DNA of 64,000 nucleotides from Flavihumibacter rivuli (GCF_018595685.2 NZ_CP092334.1:3190001-3254000); one strand, 5' to 3'; positions 8,367 through 17,981 are shown, counted from the first letter of the stretch. Notes: a model not told the origin generated them from the sequence alone. Made by a program: numbers and translations.

Positions 8367-9197
8367 ATGGAAGACTATAAAAACCTAAGTGAAGAAGAGA
8401 TGCTGCAGGCCGAAAATGATTTCCTAAAGATGAAGATGATGCTGGAGAAAGGTGCCATGTTGGGCGGTCCGGCATTGGAAGGCCAGTTCGGAGCGCAGGT
8501 AGAGAATTTTTTCCTTCGCCGGATGATGGAGTTTGAGGACATGTTGGAGAATTGTCCACAAGTAAAGGTGTTTGATAAATTGGGAAGGCCTGATCATATC
8601 CCCCCGGTGGATGCCATACCAGATGAGGAGCTGGATGAGGCATGGGAGAGCCTGAACGGGTTGCTGCTTCGTTCAGGGGTAGAACTTTGGGTGGACAATC
8701 CTTCGGTGGGTAAGCGTGAGCTTTACCGTTTTGTGGTGGAAGAGTTGTTTGAGATGGATATGGACGACGTCAGGATTCCCGGGATGTACCAGGTTTTCTG
8801 TTATGATGAGTTTTACCCTGACCCGTTATACTCTAACTCTCGGATAGCGGAGGAAGAGTGTATCAGGCAAATACTGCATCCACCGCTGTATGACCTGTTC
8901 ATGATCTGGAAGGAAGGCCTGAGGTTAAATGAGCATAGGGGTCTTAGCGGTCAGCAATTCATAGAGCTTATCCAGGCCAGGGAGCAGGAATTGGTGGAAA
9001 TGCGGTTAAAGAAGTGCTGGGCTGAAACAGCGGTAATGGAGGGGGATAAATGCGTAGTACGGGGCAAGTATGCATTGCCGCCCATTGAAGGGGAAACGGA
9101 AAGAACTACCAGGAATTGGGAAGTGGTCATGGAACAGCCTTATGAAGGAAGTATGTGGTATGTTACCTCAGTAGTGATAGAAGGGATCAGTTTTTAG
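8367..9197 (+). CDS. Conserved-looking hypothetical protein, acidic, cytoplasmic
   Basis: 276 residues, no signal peptide or membrane segment, strongly acidic and rich in Glu, Met and Leu. I do not recognise a family. The first 70 residues look helical (EEEMLQAENDFLKMKMMLEKG); the last 70 (TAVMEGDKCVVRGKYALPP, WEVVMEQPYEGSMWYVTSVVIEG) look like a beta-sheet domain of the NTF2-like or SnoaL-like kind, which is inference. ATG 8367 was chosen because an in-frame extension upstream would run through the leader hairpin. It stands alone, with the hairpin 23 nt upstream as possible control. Confidence 0.7.
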   Translation: MEDYKNLSEEEMLQAENDFLKMKMMLEKGAMLGGPALEGQFGAQVENFFLRRMMEFEDMLENCPQVKVFDKLGRPDHIPPVDAIPDEELDEAWESLNGLLLRSGVELWVDNPSVGKRELYRFVVEELFEMDMDDVRIPGMYQVFCYDEFYPDPLYSNSRIAEEECIRQILHPPLYDLFMIWKEGLRLNEHRGLSGQQFIELIQAREQELVEMRLKKCWAETAVMEGDKCVVRGKYALPPIEGETERTTRNWEVVMEQPYEGSMWYVTSVVIEGISF

Positions 9198-9277
9198 TTT
9201 AATGGTTAGCATATAGGTTGGTTGAACTCGGTGTGGTAAGTGTGGGTTTGGTGTAGGAGAAATGTCGGTGGGTTGAA

Positions 9278-9307
9278 AAACTCCCGGCATTTTCTTTTGA
9301 TGCCGGG
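9278..9307 (-). terminator. Rho-independent terminator for the zinc-ribbon gene
   Basis: CCCGGCAT at 9283-9290 and ATGCCGGG at 9300-9307 form a perfect 8-bp stem. The AAAAA to its left becomes a U-run on the minus-strand transcript. It lies 22 nt past the stop of the 9330-9704 gene and about 80 nt past the convergent 8367 gene. Confidence 0.8.
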
Positions 9308-9329
9308 TTAAAATTTAGTGCTCAAAGTT

Positions 9330-9704
9330 TCAATGTTCAGGCAGTTGTTCCTTCCTTACCAGCAGCAGCTGTTCATTGTTCAGTGGGAGGTAGCCCATAT
9401 CATAGCAGAACCGGTACTCCCCTTCTTTGGGATGGCCGATGGTATGGGTGGTAAACCGGAACTGGAACCCCCTTTCCAGTAAGGTTGACCTGGGGATCCT
9501 TGCTTTCCTTGCGCCTTTGGGTAACAACTCGGCCAGGATCTTGCGGTTTCTGGTCAGGGCATAATTGACCTTCCTGACCAGCTGGTAATTGTCCGGGCTT
9601 CTCTGGTTGTTGTAATGGTTCCTGCAATTGTCATCACAGAACTTTTTGTCGATCCTTCCCCGAAGGACCTTACCGCAATTGCCACATACTCTTGCTTCAC
9701 TCAT
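9330..9704 (-). CDS. Zinc-ribbon domain small protein
   Basis: 124 residues. The N-terminus carries four cysteines, Cys7-x2-Cys10 and Cys23-x3-Cys27 (CGNCG and FCDDNC), a compact treble-clef or zinc-ribbon knuckle followed by a basic helix. The remainder is basic with an amphipathic helical stretch and a short beta-rich tail (YRFCYDMGYLPL). No catalytic motif is visible. Nucleic-acid binding is plausible but unproven. The gap to the divergent SSB gene is about 210 nt and includes the small inverted repeat ACCGTT/AACGGT at 9755-9770. Confidence 0.75.
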   Translation of the reverse strand: MSEARVCGNCGKVLRGRIDKKFCDDNCRNHYNNQRSPDNYQLVRKVNYALTRNRKILAELLPKGARKARIPRSTLLERGFQFRFTTHTIGHPKEGEYRFCYDMGYLPLNNEQLLLVRKEQLPEH

Positions 9705-9915
9705 GGTAATCGTTTTTATGTCCTGTAAGTTAGTCCAGCGTCCTTTCCCTTACAACCGTTTTATAACGGTAATCATCACCTGTAAAGGCTTACCAACCGG
9801 CAAGGGGTTTTCCTTTTATCCATCTTTGCCTTGTTCCTTCGTGGCGCCTTGAAGGATGGAATAAATTGTTTAATGGGTATTCCGGCAGCGGTTGGGATAC
9901 AAAAAATTTGAAAAG

Positions 9916-10272
9916 ATGAAAGAGTGTAAGAATCATGTGGAGTTGATCGGTTACCTGGGTAGTGATGCAGATGTTAAGACCACTGCGACAGGGAAGAAGT
10001 TGGCGAGGTTGAATGTGGCTACTTCAGAGCTGTACCAGAATAGCCAGGGTGAATGGGTGGAAGCAACGGAATGGCACCAGGTAGTGGCATGGGCAAGGCT
10101 TGCCGAGAAAGCGGAGAAGGACTTCCTGAAGGGAGCCAAGGTGGTGGTAGAAGGCAAATTGGTACATCGTTCTTATACAGATGCCAATGGCGTGCAAAAG
10201 TATATCACTGAAGTTAATGCTACTTCCCTTAATCTTGCTGCAGATCCGGCAAAGACGGAAGCCAAGGCCTGA
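9916..10272 (+). CDS. ssb: Single-stranded DNA-binding protein (short paralogue)
   Basis: 118 residues with a full OB-fold: NHVELIGYLGSDADVKTT, RLNVATSELYQNSQGEW, TEWHQVVAWARLAE and KVVVEGKLVHRSY are the classic SSB strands. It lacks the long acidic C-terminal tail of the main housekeeping SSB (it ends in AKTEAKA), so it is probably an accessory SSB. ATG 9916 begins right at the OB-fold. The next gene is a Pif1-type helicase on the same strand 84 nt away, suggesting a shared role in DNA repair or recombination. Confidence 0.92.
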   Translation: MKECKNHVELIGYLGSDADVKTTATGKKLARLNVATSELYQNSQGEWVEATEWHQVVAWARLAEKAEKDFLKGAKVVVEGKLVHRSYTDANGVQKYITEVNATSLNLAADPAKTEAKA

Positions 10273-10356
10273 TCCGGATGCCTGTGCGGCGATTAGGGGC
10301 TTCCTCCCTAATTACTGCCCCGGCATTCTTTTCTGATCATATTTTAAGGGTTGACA

Positions 10357-12630
10357 ATGCAGAAGGACCAGGACAATCAATATTTCCAGTTGGCGGCGAG
10401 GTTTGTATTACATACCAACCAGAACCTTTTCCTGACCGGTAAGGCAGGAACGGGAAAGACCACCTTCCTGAAACATATCAAGGACAAGGCAAGCAAGAAA
10501 ATGGCAGTAGTTGCGCCGACGGGAGTGGCAGCCATCAATGCAGGAGGCGTGACTATCCATTCTTTTTTCAACCTCCCCCTGGGAAGTTTTATTCCGGGTC
10601 CTTACCTGCCGGTGGGGTCAGACCAACAGTTCAACAACAGGCAAACCCTCCTGAGGCATATGCGCTTTAACCAGTCGAGGAGGGAATTGATCAGGGAGCT
10701 TGAATTATTGGTGATCGATGAGGTGAGTATGGTAAGGGCCGACCTGTTGGATGCCATGGATGCAGTGTTGAGGAATGTCAGGAAGCAGCCTTACCTCCCA
10801 TTTGGCGGCGTGCAGGTGGTCTTTATTGGTGACCTCTACCAGCTTCCCCCTGTGGTGAATGAGCGGGAATGGTCCGTACTGCAAGAGTATTATAAGAGTC
10901 CCTTCTTCTTTGATGCGAAGGTGTTGCAGGACGCCAAGCCCATCTACCTGGAGTTGAAGAAGATCTATCGCCAAAGTGAGCAACAGTTTATTGACCTGCT
11001 GAATAAGGTGAGGAATAACCAGGTTGGGCCGTCAGACTTGAATTGGCTCAACAGCCGATTCCGTCCTGGGTTCAGGCCGGAACGAACGGACCAATACATA
11101 ACCCTTACGACACACAACCATAAAGCTGAGCATATTAACCAACAGGCCCTGGCCCATTTACCGGGAAAACTTTGGGTGTTTGAAGCGGAGATCACCGGTG
11201 AGTTCAATGAGAAGGCCTACCCCGCCGAACCTTCATTGGTATTGAAGGAAGGGGCACAGGTTATGTTCATCAGGAATGATAAGGGTGAGGACCGGCGCTA
11301 TTTCAATGGGAAGATCGGAACCATCCATTCCATAACCGACCAGGGCATCAAGGTAAAGTTCAAGGACGAAGCTGAATTGCTTGACCTGGCCAGGGAGACC
11401 TGGAAACAGATCAGGTATCACTACAACAAAGGTTCGGATAAGATCGAAGAAGAAGAGTTGGGCACTTTTTCCCAGTATCCCATTAGGCTTGCATGGGCCA
11501 TTACCATCCATAAGAGCCAGGGACTGACATTTGACAAGGCGATCATTGATGCGGGCGCTGCCTTTGCTGCAGGCCAGGTATACGTGGCGTTAAGCCGTTT
11601 GACCACCATGGAGGGGATGATATTGTTGTCCAGGATTGAGCCTTCCGCTATCCAGACAGATGAGCGGATCCTGGGTTTTTCCTCCACGGAGTTAAGGCCG
11701 GAACAATTGGAGGAAGCCTTGGTGGATGGGGAACAGCATTATATCCAGCAGTCCATCCTCAAGTGTTTTGAACTGGATAAACAGGTAGAAGAGGCCAGGA
11801 CTATGGTCGCGTCACTGGAAGAAAAGGCCATGCCGGAAAAGGAAAAGGCAGAACAGTGGGCCGCGTTGAACCTGGATAAAACAGAAGATCTGGAAAGACT
11901 GGCACAGAAAACGATCCAACACCTGGATCATCTTTTGAAAGGTGCCCAGGCTATGGGATACCAATACCTTCATGAAAGAACGGCAGCTGCGGCAGGCTAT
12001 TTTGTGGATGCCATCCAGGTATTGTTGGACTTGCTCAGGTCCCATCAGGAAGAAATGCGTGGACTTCCCAGGGTGAAGAAATATCTGGCGGGAGTAGCCC
12101 TTCTGGAGCTAAGCTTGCTCAGGAAGCTGGAGGAAGTCAGGAAGGCTGCCCTGATCACTGGCGAGCTGTTGGAAGGAAGGTCCAGGACCAGCCTGCTGGA
12201 ACTGATAGACAGCAGACCGGAACTTTCGCAGGAACAGATAAAAGATTCAGCTGCACTACAGGAAGCCAATTCTGATGCTGAAGCGAAAGAGAAGGCCAAA
12301 CCGGGAAAAGGCGATTCCCAGCGCATCTCCTTAGCCATGATCAGGAATGGGCTCACTCCTGGAGAAATTGCCGTTCAGCGTGGATTGGCTTTATCAACCA
12401 TAATGGGCCATTTGATCGGGATGGTCAGGACAGGGGAACTGGAACTATCGGCCTTGGTCCCCGAAGGAAAATACCATCGGATAAAAGAAACGATTGAATC
12501 AAACCAAACTACCCAACTCACCCCGATCAAGGAGCAACTTGGCGAGGAATATAGTTATGAAGAAATACGTGCAGTAATAGCGGGATTGGAATGGGAAAAT
12601 AAAAAGGCTGCCCAACCGGCAGGTGAATAG
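10357..12630 (+). CDS. Pif1/RecD2-like superfamily 1B DNA helicase
   Basis: 757 residues. Walker A GKAGTGKT lies at residues 28-35 and Walker B VIDEVSM near 117, with further SF1B motifs such as FIGDLYQLPPV, AWAITIHKSQGLTFDKAIID and VYVALSRL, all typical of Pif1-family 5'-3' helicases. After the helicase core (about 1-440) come a predicted helical region and, near 645-740, a helix-turn-helix domain (GLTPGEIAVQRGLALSTIMGHL) like the HTH found C-terminal to RecQ and some Pif1 proteins. It probably unwinds DNA structures such as G-quadruplexes or R-loops. ATG 10357 was preferred over the TTG two codons earlier. Confidence 0.9.
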   Translation: MQKDQDNQYFQLAARFVLHTNQNLFLTGKAGTGKTTFLKHIKDKASKKMAVVAPTGVAAINAGGVTIHSFFNLPLGSFIPGPYLPVGSDQQFNNRQTLLRHMRFNQSRRELIRELELLVIDEVSMVRADLLDAMDAVLRNVRKQPYLPFGGVQVVFIGDLYQLPPVVNEREWSVLQEYYKSPFFFDAKVLQDAKPIYLELKKIYRQSEQQFIDLLNKVRNNQVGPSDLNWLNSRFRPGFRPERTDQYITLTTHNHKAEHINQQALAHLPGKLWVFEAEITGEFNEKAYPAEPSLVLKEGAQVMFIRNDKGEDRRYFNGKIGTIHSITDQGIKVKFKDEAELLDLARETWKQIRYHYNKGSDKIEEEELGTFSQYPIRLAWAITIHKSQGLTFDKAIIDAGAAFAAGQVYVALSRLTTMEGMILLSRIEPSAIQTDERILGFSSTELRPEQLEEALVDGEQHYIQQSILKCFELDKQVEEARTMVASLEEKAMPEKEKAEQWAALNLDKTEDLERLAQKTIQHLDHLLKGAQAMGYQYLHERTAAAAGYFVDAIQVLLDLLRSHQEEMRGLPRVKKYLAGVALLELSLLRKLEEVRKAALITGELLEGRSRTSLLELIDSRPELSQEQIKDSAALQEANSDAEAKEKAKPGKGDSQRISLAMIRNGLTPGEIAVQRGLALSTIMGHLIGMVRTGELELSALVPEGKYHRIKETIESNQTTQLTPIKEQLGEEYSYEEIRAVIAGLEWENKKAAQPAGE

Positions 12631-12664
12631 CCTATCCTGCTAGATTTGTCATAATATCCCCCTG

Positions 12665-13585
12665 ATGGTTAAGCGCACCTACCAAGGAATAGTCTTCATG
12701 ATACTTGCTGCATTAGGTTTCTCCCTGATGGGAGCTTGTGCCCGCATGCTAAAAGGTAGTTTCAGTGCAGGACAATTGGTCCTATGGCGCAACCTTATCG
12801 GTTTAATGATCATGTTACCTGGGTTGATCTTCAAGCCACCGGTTAACAAGCTGGGTGGGAAACCTGGTTGGCTCATGTTCCGGGGATTCATGGGAGCGAT
12901 CTCGCTCTACACCTATCTCTATTGTATCCTTACCATGCCATTGGGTACCGCTAATGCCTATATCCAGACCTCCACGATCTGGATTGCATTGTTTTCCATG
13001 ATGGTATTTAAGGAAATGATCACCAGGCCGGTATTTTGGGCCATTGTCCTTGGTTTTGCAGGGATGTTGCTGGTGTATCGGCCCAGCCTCGAAGTGGGTT
13101 GGGACAACCACCTGGTAGGAATACTTTCAGGATTCCTTTCTGCCATCGCCTACCTCACCGTTGGCAGGTTGAATAGGTATTATGATGCCAGGGTAATAGT
13201 GATGGCCTTTCTGGTGGGAGGAATATTATTGCCCCTCCTGTCCATGTCCATCAGGCTGGTAATGGGATTGCCGGCTGATGACCTGTTCCTGTTCGAATGG
13301 AAATGGCCGGCCGGGATGCAATGGTTCTGGATATTGGGAATGGGTTTGTGGGCATTGTTTGGACAATACTATGTGACCAGGGCCTACGGGGCTGACCAGG
13401 CCAGTATTGTCTCAGCAATCAGCTATGCCAATATATTCTTTGGTGTCCTGCTGGGAATCGCATTGGGTGATGGTGTGCCTGACCTGTTCACAACCATGGG
13501 GATCATCCTTATCGTGCTTGGTGGTGTGATCATCTCCTATAGCAAGAAGTCTGATGGTATACAACAGGAAGAAGCACCGGCTTGA
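12665..13585 (+). CDS. DMT superfamily (EamA) permease
   Basis: 306 residues with about ten hydrophobic segments arranged as two EamA repeats (residues 8-140 and 150-290). The first opens with GIVFMILAALGFSLMGACARML; the second contains FGQYYVTRAYGADQASIVSAISY, a familiar EamA motif. This is an inner-membrane drug/metabolite exporter or importer, substrate unknown. It follows the helicase by 34 nt, so co-transcription is possible, but no functional link is evident. Confidence 0.9.
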   Translation: MVKRTYQGIVFMILAALGFSLMGACARMLKGSFSAGQLVLWRNLIGLMIMLPGLIFKPPVNKLGGKPGWLMFRGFMGAISLYTYLYCILTMPLGTANAYIQTSTIWIALFSMMVFKEMITRPVFWAIVLGFAGMLLVYRPSLEVGWDNHLVGILSGFLSAIAYLTVGRLNRYYDARVIVMAFLVGGILLPLLSMSIRLVMGLPADDLFLFEWKWPAGMQWFWILGMGLWALFGQYYVTRAYGADQASIVSAISYANIFFGVLLGIALGDGVPDLFTTMGIILIVLGGVIISYSKKSDGIQQEEAPA

Positions 13586-13676
13586 TAAATGACCGCCGAT
13601 AACGGGCTGGTTCAACCGAAACAGTAGCTCCCCTGTGTTGTATCGTCCACTATATTTGGATGTAATAAATTGCCTT

Positions 13677-15014
13677 ATGAGGAAAATCCCGATTTTACTT
13701 GCCATGCTTTGGGCAAGTTCTGCTGATGCCCAGGTACTGCCCCTGCGGGAACAAGCCAAAGTGGTTAATGAGATCCTGGCCGACCGGTTTGATAACCTCT
13801 TGCCGGTATTAATGGATAAGACTGGCATCGATATGTGGGTGCTGATCTCCAGGGAGTACAACGAAGACCCGGTATTGCGGACCATGCTTCCCGCTGAATG
13901 GTTGTCGGCCCGGAGAAGGACCATCCTGGTGTTTTACCGGGATGCGGCAAACAATAAATATGAGAAGCTGGCCATCGCCAGGTACAATGTTGGGGAGAGT
14001 ATCAAGGCCTCCTGGGACTTGACCAAATTCCCCAACCAGTGGGATGCCCTGGCTGATATCATCCAAACCCGTAAACCCAAAAAGATCGGTATCAATACAT
14101 CTGTTCACCATGCCCACGCAGATGGCCTGGACCATACCGACTATGCGGAAATGATGGAAAAGATCCCTGCGGCGTATAAGAATAAGGTGGTAAGCGCGGA
14201 AGACCTGGCCATCAGATGGCTGGAAACCAGGACAGCACGTGAGATGGCCATCTATCCCCAATTGGTGGATATTACCCATAGCATCATTGAAGAAGGATTC
14301 TCAGAGAAAGTGATCACCCCTGGCATTACTACTACAGATGACCTGGTTTGGTGGTTCAGGGAGAAGATCAGGGGACTTGGCCTGGAGACCTGGTTCCATC
14401 CTTCGGTTTCTGTTCAGCGAAATGACCCGCAGAGCTTTGAACACCTGCGTAATTTTTCCAACCGGCCCAAGGATGATGTGATCCAGCCGGGTGACCTGCT
14501 GCATGTTGATATTGGTATTACTTACCTCAGGTTGAATACCGATATCCAGCAGCATGCTTATGTTTTGAAACCCGGTGAACAGGAGTTGCCCTCCTCCATC
14601 AAAAAGGCATTCGAACGAAGCAATCGCCTGCAGGATATCCTGACCAGCCAGTTCAAGGAAGGTAAGTCTGGTAACACCATATTGGCCGATGCACTTGCCC
14701 AGGCAAAGAGGGAAGGCATAGTAGCGTCGATCTATACCCATCCGCTTGGCTTTCATGGTCATGCTGCCGGCCCTACTATTGGGTTGTGGGACCAGCAGAA
14801 TGGTGTACCGGGTGCCGGGGATTATCCTTTGCATAACGGAACAGCCTATTCCATTGAGCTCAATACGGCAACAGAGATTCCCGAATGGAAGAAAACCATC
14901 CGGATCATGCTGGAGCAGGATGGTTATTTCGATGAGTCCGGCTTCCGGTACATCAATGGAAGGCAAAAGGAAGTTTACCTGGTTCCCCGCCCTAAGGCAG
15001 GCATAGGTGACTGA
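13677..15014 (+). CDS. Secreted M24 family metallopeptidase (Xaa-Pro aminopeptidase-like)
   Basis: 445 residues with a signal peptide (MRKIPILLAMLWASSADAQ). The creatinase N-domain covers about residues 20-190 and the pita-bread catalytic domain the rest. Metal-ligand positions can be placed: Asp in LLHVDIGI and Asp in RLNTDIQQ, His in HPLGFHGHAAGP, Glu in SIELNTATE. It probably releases N-terminal residues preceding proline in the periplasm. ATG 13677 gives the signal peptide. TATATTTG at 13651-13658 matches the -7 box and would start the mRNA about 12 nt before the ATG. A terminator follows. Confidence 0.9.
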   Translation: MRKIPILLAMLWASSADAQVLPLREQAKVVNEILADRFDNLLPVLMDKTGIDMWVLISREYNEDPVLRTMLPAEWLSARRRTILVFYRDAANNKYEKLAIARYNVGESIKASWDLTKFPNQWDALADIIQTRKPKKIGINTSVHHAHADGLDHTDYAEMMEKIPAAYKNKVVSAEDLAIRWLETRTAREMAIYPQLVDITHSIIEEGFSEKVITPGITTTDDLVWWFREKIRGLGLETWFHPSVSVQRNDPQSFEHLRNFSNRPKDDVIQPGDLLHVDIGITYLRLNTDIQQHAYVLKPGEQELPSSIKKAFERSNRLQDILTSQFKEGKSGNTILADALAQAKREGIVASIYTHPLGFHGHAAGPTIGLWDQQNGVPGAGDYPLHNGTAYSIELNTATEIPEWKKTIRIMLEQDGYFDESGFRYINGRQKEVYLVPRPKAGIGD

Positions 15015-15047
15015 TAAATAATGCTTTAAGGTTTTGAACAGTCCAAG

Positions 15048-15070
15048 AGCGGGAGGCATCCCGCTTTTTT
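15048..15070 (+). terminator. Rho-independent terminator after the M24 peptidase gene
   Basis: AGCGGGA (15048-15054), loop of 4, TCCCGCT (15059-15065), then a T-run. It insulates the arsenic operon promoter that starts about 25 nt later. Confidence 0.9.
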
Positions 15071-15095
15071 TATTCCCGGGGATGGAAAAAATATT

Positions 15096-15130
15096 TTTGT
15101 GGAATCTTCTTTATCGTATATTTGCGATAA
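15096..15130 (+). promoter_or_regulatory. Promoter and ArsR operator of the arsenic operon
   Basis: A -33 element TTTG (15096-15099), a 17-nt spacer and a perfect -7 box TATATTTG (15117-15124) match the Bacteroidota sigma-A promoter. The -7 box is exactly the spacer of an inverted repeat, TTATCG (15111-15116) and CGATAA (15125-15130). ArsR/SmtB repressors bind such AT-rich palindromes, so bound ArsR would cover the -7 box. It lies 17 nt before arsR. Confidence 0.8.
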
Positions 15131-15147
15131 TAAATAAAACAAAGGGT

Positions 15148-15483
15148 ATGGCCATCAACAAAAAAGACATTTTCAATAAAGAAGAACAGGAAATAGCCGC
15201 CTTTGCCAAAGCCATTGCCCACCCGGCAAGGGTAGCCATCCTAAAAGTGCTGGCCGAAAGGAATGAATGCATATGTGGTGATATCGTAGAGGTATTGCCA
15301 CTGGCCCAAAGCACGGTTTCCCAGCACCTTAAGGAATTAAAGGATGCAGGCCTGATCAAGGGGACCATCGACGGTCCAAGGTCTTGCTATTGCATCAATT
15401 GGGAAATACTTGCCAGCCTGCTGGAGCAGTTCAATGCCTTATTCGGCACCCTCCAGCTAAACCAGGGGAAGACATGTTGTTAA
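15148..15483 (+). CDS. arsR: ArsR/SmtB family arsenic-responsive repressor
   Basis: 111-residue winged helix protein. The HTH lies at about residues 45-68 ([21 protein letters not shown]). CICGD (Cys41, Cys43) sits just before the recognition region, as in the As(III)-sensing CxC of E. coli ArsR. There are two more Cys pairs, Cys80/Cys82 and the terminal Cys110-Cys111. ATG 15148 was chosen because the in-frame sequence upstream overlaps the terminator and promoter. It is first in the arsR-arsM-arsN2-acr3-arsC operon and should repress it through the palindrome over the -7 box. Confidence 0.95.
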   Translation: MAINKKDIFNKEEQEIAAFAKAIAHPARVAILKVLAERNECICGDIVEVLPLAQSTVSQHLKELKDAGLIKGTIDGPRSCYCINWEILASLLEQFNALFGTLQLNQGKTCC

Positions 15484-15513
15484 CGCAGTTTTTTAAAGTA
15501 TAAACATATAGCC

Positions 15514-16371
15514 ATGAAAAAAGACATCGAGATCAAAGAACTGGTAAAAGAAAAATATGGCGCCATTGCCAGCCAGTCAAAGACCCAAAACCTCAGCTCC
15601 TGTTGCGGGGCCACCAGCTCCTGCTGCGGCGATGAGGTGTACACCATTATGTCCGACGACTACTCCCAACTGGAGGGGTATAACCCTGATGCTGACCTGG
15701 GCCTGGGTTGTGGGCTTCCCACAGCCTTCGCAAAGATCAAGGAAGGTGATACAGTGATCGACCTGGGTAGCGGTGCCGGTAACGACTGCTTTGTTGCCAG
15801 GGCAGTGGTTGGTGAGCAGGGAAAGGTGATTGGTATTGACTTTACCGAACAAATGATCGAAAAAGCCAGGGAGAACGCTGAGAAGTTGGGTTACAACAAT
15901 GTCGAGTTCCGCTTTGGTGACATTGAAAAAATGCCCGTTGCTGCCAACCGCGCTGATGTTATTGTCAGCAATTGCGTGCTCAACCTGGTACCCAACAAAG
16001 AAGCAGTTTTCCAGGAGATCTACCGCGTGCTTAAGCCTGGTGGACATTTTTCCATCTCTGATATTGTACTCGAAGGGGAAATGCCTGCCAAATGGAAGGA
16101 AGTAGCTGAACTCTATGCCGGTTGCATTTCCGGTGCGATCCAGAAAGAGGATTACCTGGGTACTATTAAGTCCAACGGATTTGTGAATTTGCAACTGCAG
16201 AAAGAGAAAGTGATCAATATCCCTGATGAGATCCTTGCCCAATACCTGAGTGATGAGGAAGTGAAAGCATATCAGGAAGGAAAGGTTAGGATCATCAGCA
16301 TTACTGTATATGCTGAAAAACCTGAAGAAACAGCAACCAAGGCATGTACCCCTGGTGGCGGTTGTTGCTAA
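15514..16371 (+). CDS. arsM: Arsenite S-adenosylmethionine methyltransferase
   Basis: 285 residues. SAM-binding motif VIDLGSGAGNDCFVA near residue 81. The Cys in GNDC, the Cys in SNCVLNLV and the Cys in YAGCISGA match the three As(III)-coordinating cysteines of ArsM enzymes. The N-terminus has two adjacent Cys pairs (Cys30-31 and Cys37-38) and the C-terminus ends GGGCC, extra thiols that may capture As(III). It methylates arsenite to methylated arsenicals, giving detoxification and volatilisation. Second gene of the ars operon, 30 nt after arsR. Confidence 0.96.
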   Translation: MKKDIEIKELVKEKYGAIASQSKTQNLSSCCGATSSCCGDEVYTIMSDDYSQLEGYNPDADLGLGCGLPTAFAKIKEGDTVIDLGSGAGNDCFVARAVVGEQGKVIGIDFTEQMIEKARENAEKLGYNNVEFRFGDIEKMPVAANRADVIVSNCVLNLVPNKEAVFQEIYRVLKPGGHFSISDIVLEGEMPAKWKEVAELYAGCISGAIQKEDYLGTIKSNGFVNLQLQKEKVINIPDEILAQYLSDEEVKAYQEGKVRIISITVYAEKPEETATKACTPGGGCC

Positions 16372-16407
16372 TAAATGGTTATCTGATTGAATAAAATTTT
16401 TGATTCA

Positions 16408-16848
16408 ATGGAAAATATTAAGATCAGGCCAGCAGTAGCTGAAGACCTCGGGCAGTTGGTAAAACTGCTCGAGGCCCAGCCATTGCCTACAGAAGATATT
16501 AACCCTGCGCTCCCCCACTTTTTTGTGTCGGAACTTGATAATCGGATCATTGGTGCCATTGGGCTGGAGTGTTACGGACCATCTGGTTTGTTGCGTTCCA
16601 TGGTAGTGGACGCAGAATTCAGGAAGAATGGGATCGCAGGGAAGCTGGTCAGCCAACTGGAAGAATATGCCCGCACCATGGGTGTTGAACAATTATACCT
16701 GATCACCAATACGGCTGAAACCTATTTTTCGGCAAAGGGCTTTGTGAAGGTGGATCGTTCTGTAGTCGCTGAACCTGTTTTGGGCTCGCGGGAATTCAAT
16801 GGTCTCTGCCCTGCATCAGCGGTGATCATGACCAAGGCCATTGCCTAA
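16408..16848 (+). CDS. arsN2: GNAT acetyltransferase, ArsN2-type
   Basis: 146 residues with a GNAT fold: IRPAVAEDLGQLVKLL at the start, acetyl-CoA loop RKNGIAGKLVSQLEEYA near residue 73, and a C-terminal signature ETYFSAKGF then EFNGLCPASAVIM. The LCPxSA tail and the LPTEDI opening resemble the arsenic-operon acetyltransferase ArsN2. Its exact substrate is not settled; acetylation of an organoarsenical is the natural hypothesis because ArsN1 acetylates phosphinothricin-like and arsinothricin compounds. Third gene of the operon. ATG 16408 was preferred over an in-frame TTG seven codons earlier. Confidence 0.82.
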   Translation: MENIKIRPAVAEDLGQLVKLLEAQPLPTEDINPALPHFFVSELDNRIIGAIGLECYGPSGLLRSMVVDAEFRKNGIAGKLVSQLEEYARTMGVEQLYLITNTAETYFSAKGFVKVDRSVVAEPVLGSREFNGLCPASAVIMTKAIA

Positions 16849-16921
16849 CACAATTACATTTCTATATCGGACTTTTTACTCCCCTCTTTGTGGAGCATGA
16901 CCAAAACTGCTTATTTAAAAT

Positions 16922-17965
16922 ATGGAAAAGAAACTTTCACTGCTTGACCGTAACCTGACCCTTTGGATCTTCCTGGCCATGGTTATTGGCGTTGCCATTG
17001 GTTATTTCGTACCCGGAGCCGCTGATACCATCAACTCCTGGCAAACCGGCACCACCAATATCCCGCTTGCCGTTGGACTCATCCTGATGATGTATCCCCC
17101 ACTCGCTAAAGTGAAATATGAAGAGCTTCCCAAGGTTTTTGCCAATAAGAAGGTCCTCGCCCTTTCACTAATCCAGAACTGGATTATTGGCCCGCTCCTG
17201 ATGTTTGGGCTCGCGGTGATTTTCCTCAGGGATGAACCGGAATACCTGACCGGTCTCATCCTGATCGGTATTGCCCGATGCATTGCCATGGTGATTGTAT
17301 GGAACGACCTGGCAGATGGTGACCGGTTGTATGCTGCAGGCCTCGTTGCTTTCAATAGCATTTTCCAGGTCCTGTTCTACCCGGTGTATGCCTGGATCTT
17401 TATTACCAAACTCCCCCCGTTATTTGGATTACAAGGTTACGAGGTCAACATCACCATTGGCCAGATCGCCCAAAGTGTATTTATCTATTTGGGTATTCCC
17501 TTCCTTTTAGGAATGATCTCGAGGTTTGTCCTGGTTCGACTGAAAGGCCTGGATTGGTACGAGCAAAAATTCCAGCCTGCTATCAGCCCGATCACCCTGG
17601 TGGCCCTCTTGTTGACCATCGTGCTGATGTTTAGCCTGAAAGGCAACCTGATCGTACAGATTCCTTTGGATGTTGTGAAGATCGCCTTGCCCCTCACCTT
17701 TTATTTTGCCATCATGTTCTTTTCCTCCTTCTACCTGTCGAGGAAGGCGGGAACTGATTATGCCCGGTCCACATCCCTGGCCTTTACGGCTGCCGGTAAC
17801 AATTTCGAACTCGGGATCGCAGTGGCCATTGCCGTTTTTGGGATCCACTCGGGTGTTGCTTTTGCAGCGGTGATCGGTCCCTTGATCGAGGTACCGGTGT
17901 TGGTATTGCTGGTGAAATACGCCCTGGGCCAGAAAACAAAATTTGCCAAACAAGTTTGCAACTAA
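16922..17965 (+). CDS. acr3: ACR3-type arsenite efflux transporter
   Basis: 347 residues with about ten membrane helices of the BART superfamily. The ACR3 hallmark [19 protein letters not shown] is present, with the essential membrane Cys at residue 120; [19 protein letters not shown] is the second conserved half-helix motif. It exports As(OH)3 through the inner membrane using the proton gradient. Fourth gene of the operon, after a 73-nt gap that shows no terminator. Confidence 0.96.
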   Translation: MEKKLSLLDRNLTLWIFLAMVIGVAIGYFVPGAADTINSWQTGTTNIPLAVGLILMMYPPLAKVKYEELPKVFANKKVLALSLIQNWIIGPLLMFGLAVIFLRDEPEYLTGLILIGIARCIAMVIVWNDLADGDRLYAAGLVAFNSIFQVLFYPVYAWIFITKLPPLFGLQGYEVNITIGQIAQSVFIYLGIPFLLGMISRFVLVRLKGLDWYEQKFQPAISPITLVALLLTIVLMFSLKGNLIVQIPLDVVKIALPLTFYFAIMFFSSFYLSRKAGTDYARSTSLAFTAAGNNFELGIAVAIAVFGIHSGVAFAAVIGPLIEVPVLVLLVKYALGQKTKFAKQVCN

Positions 17966-17981
17966 TAAACCAACATAGTCT

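Noticed and set aside
14301..15059. Open frame antisense to the M24 peptidase gene.
   Set aside because: The sense strand encodes the metal-binding core; the antisense frame also runs through the terminator.
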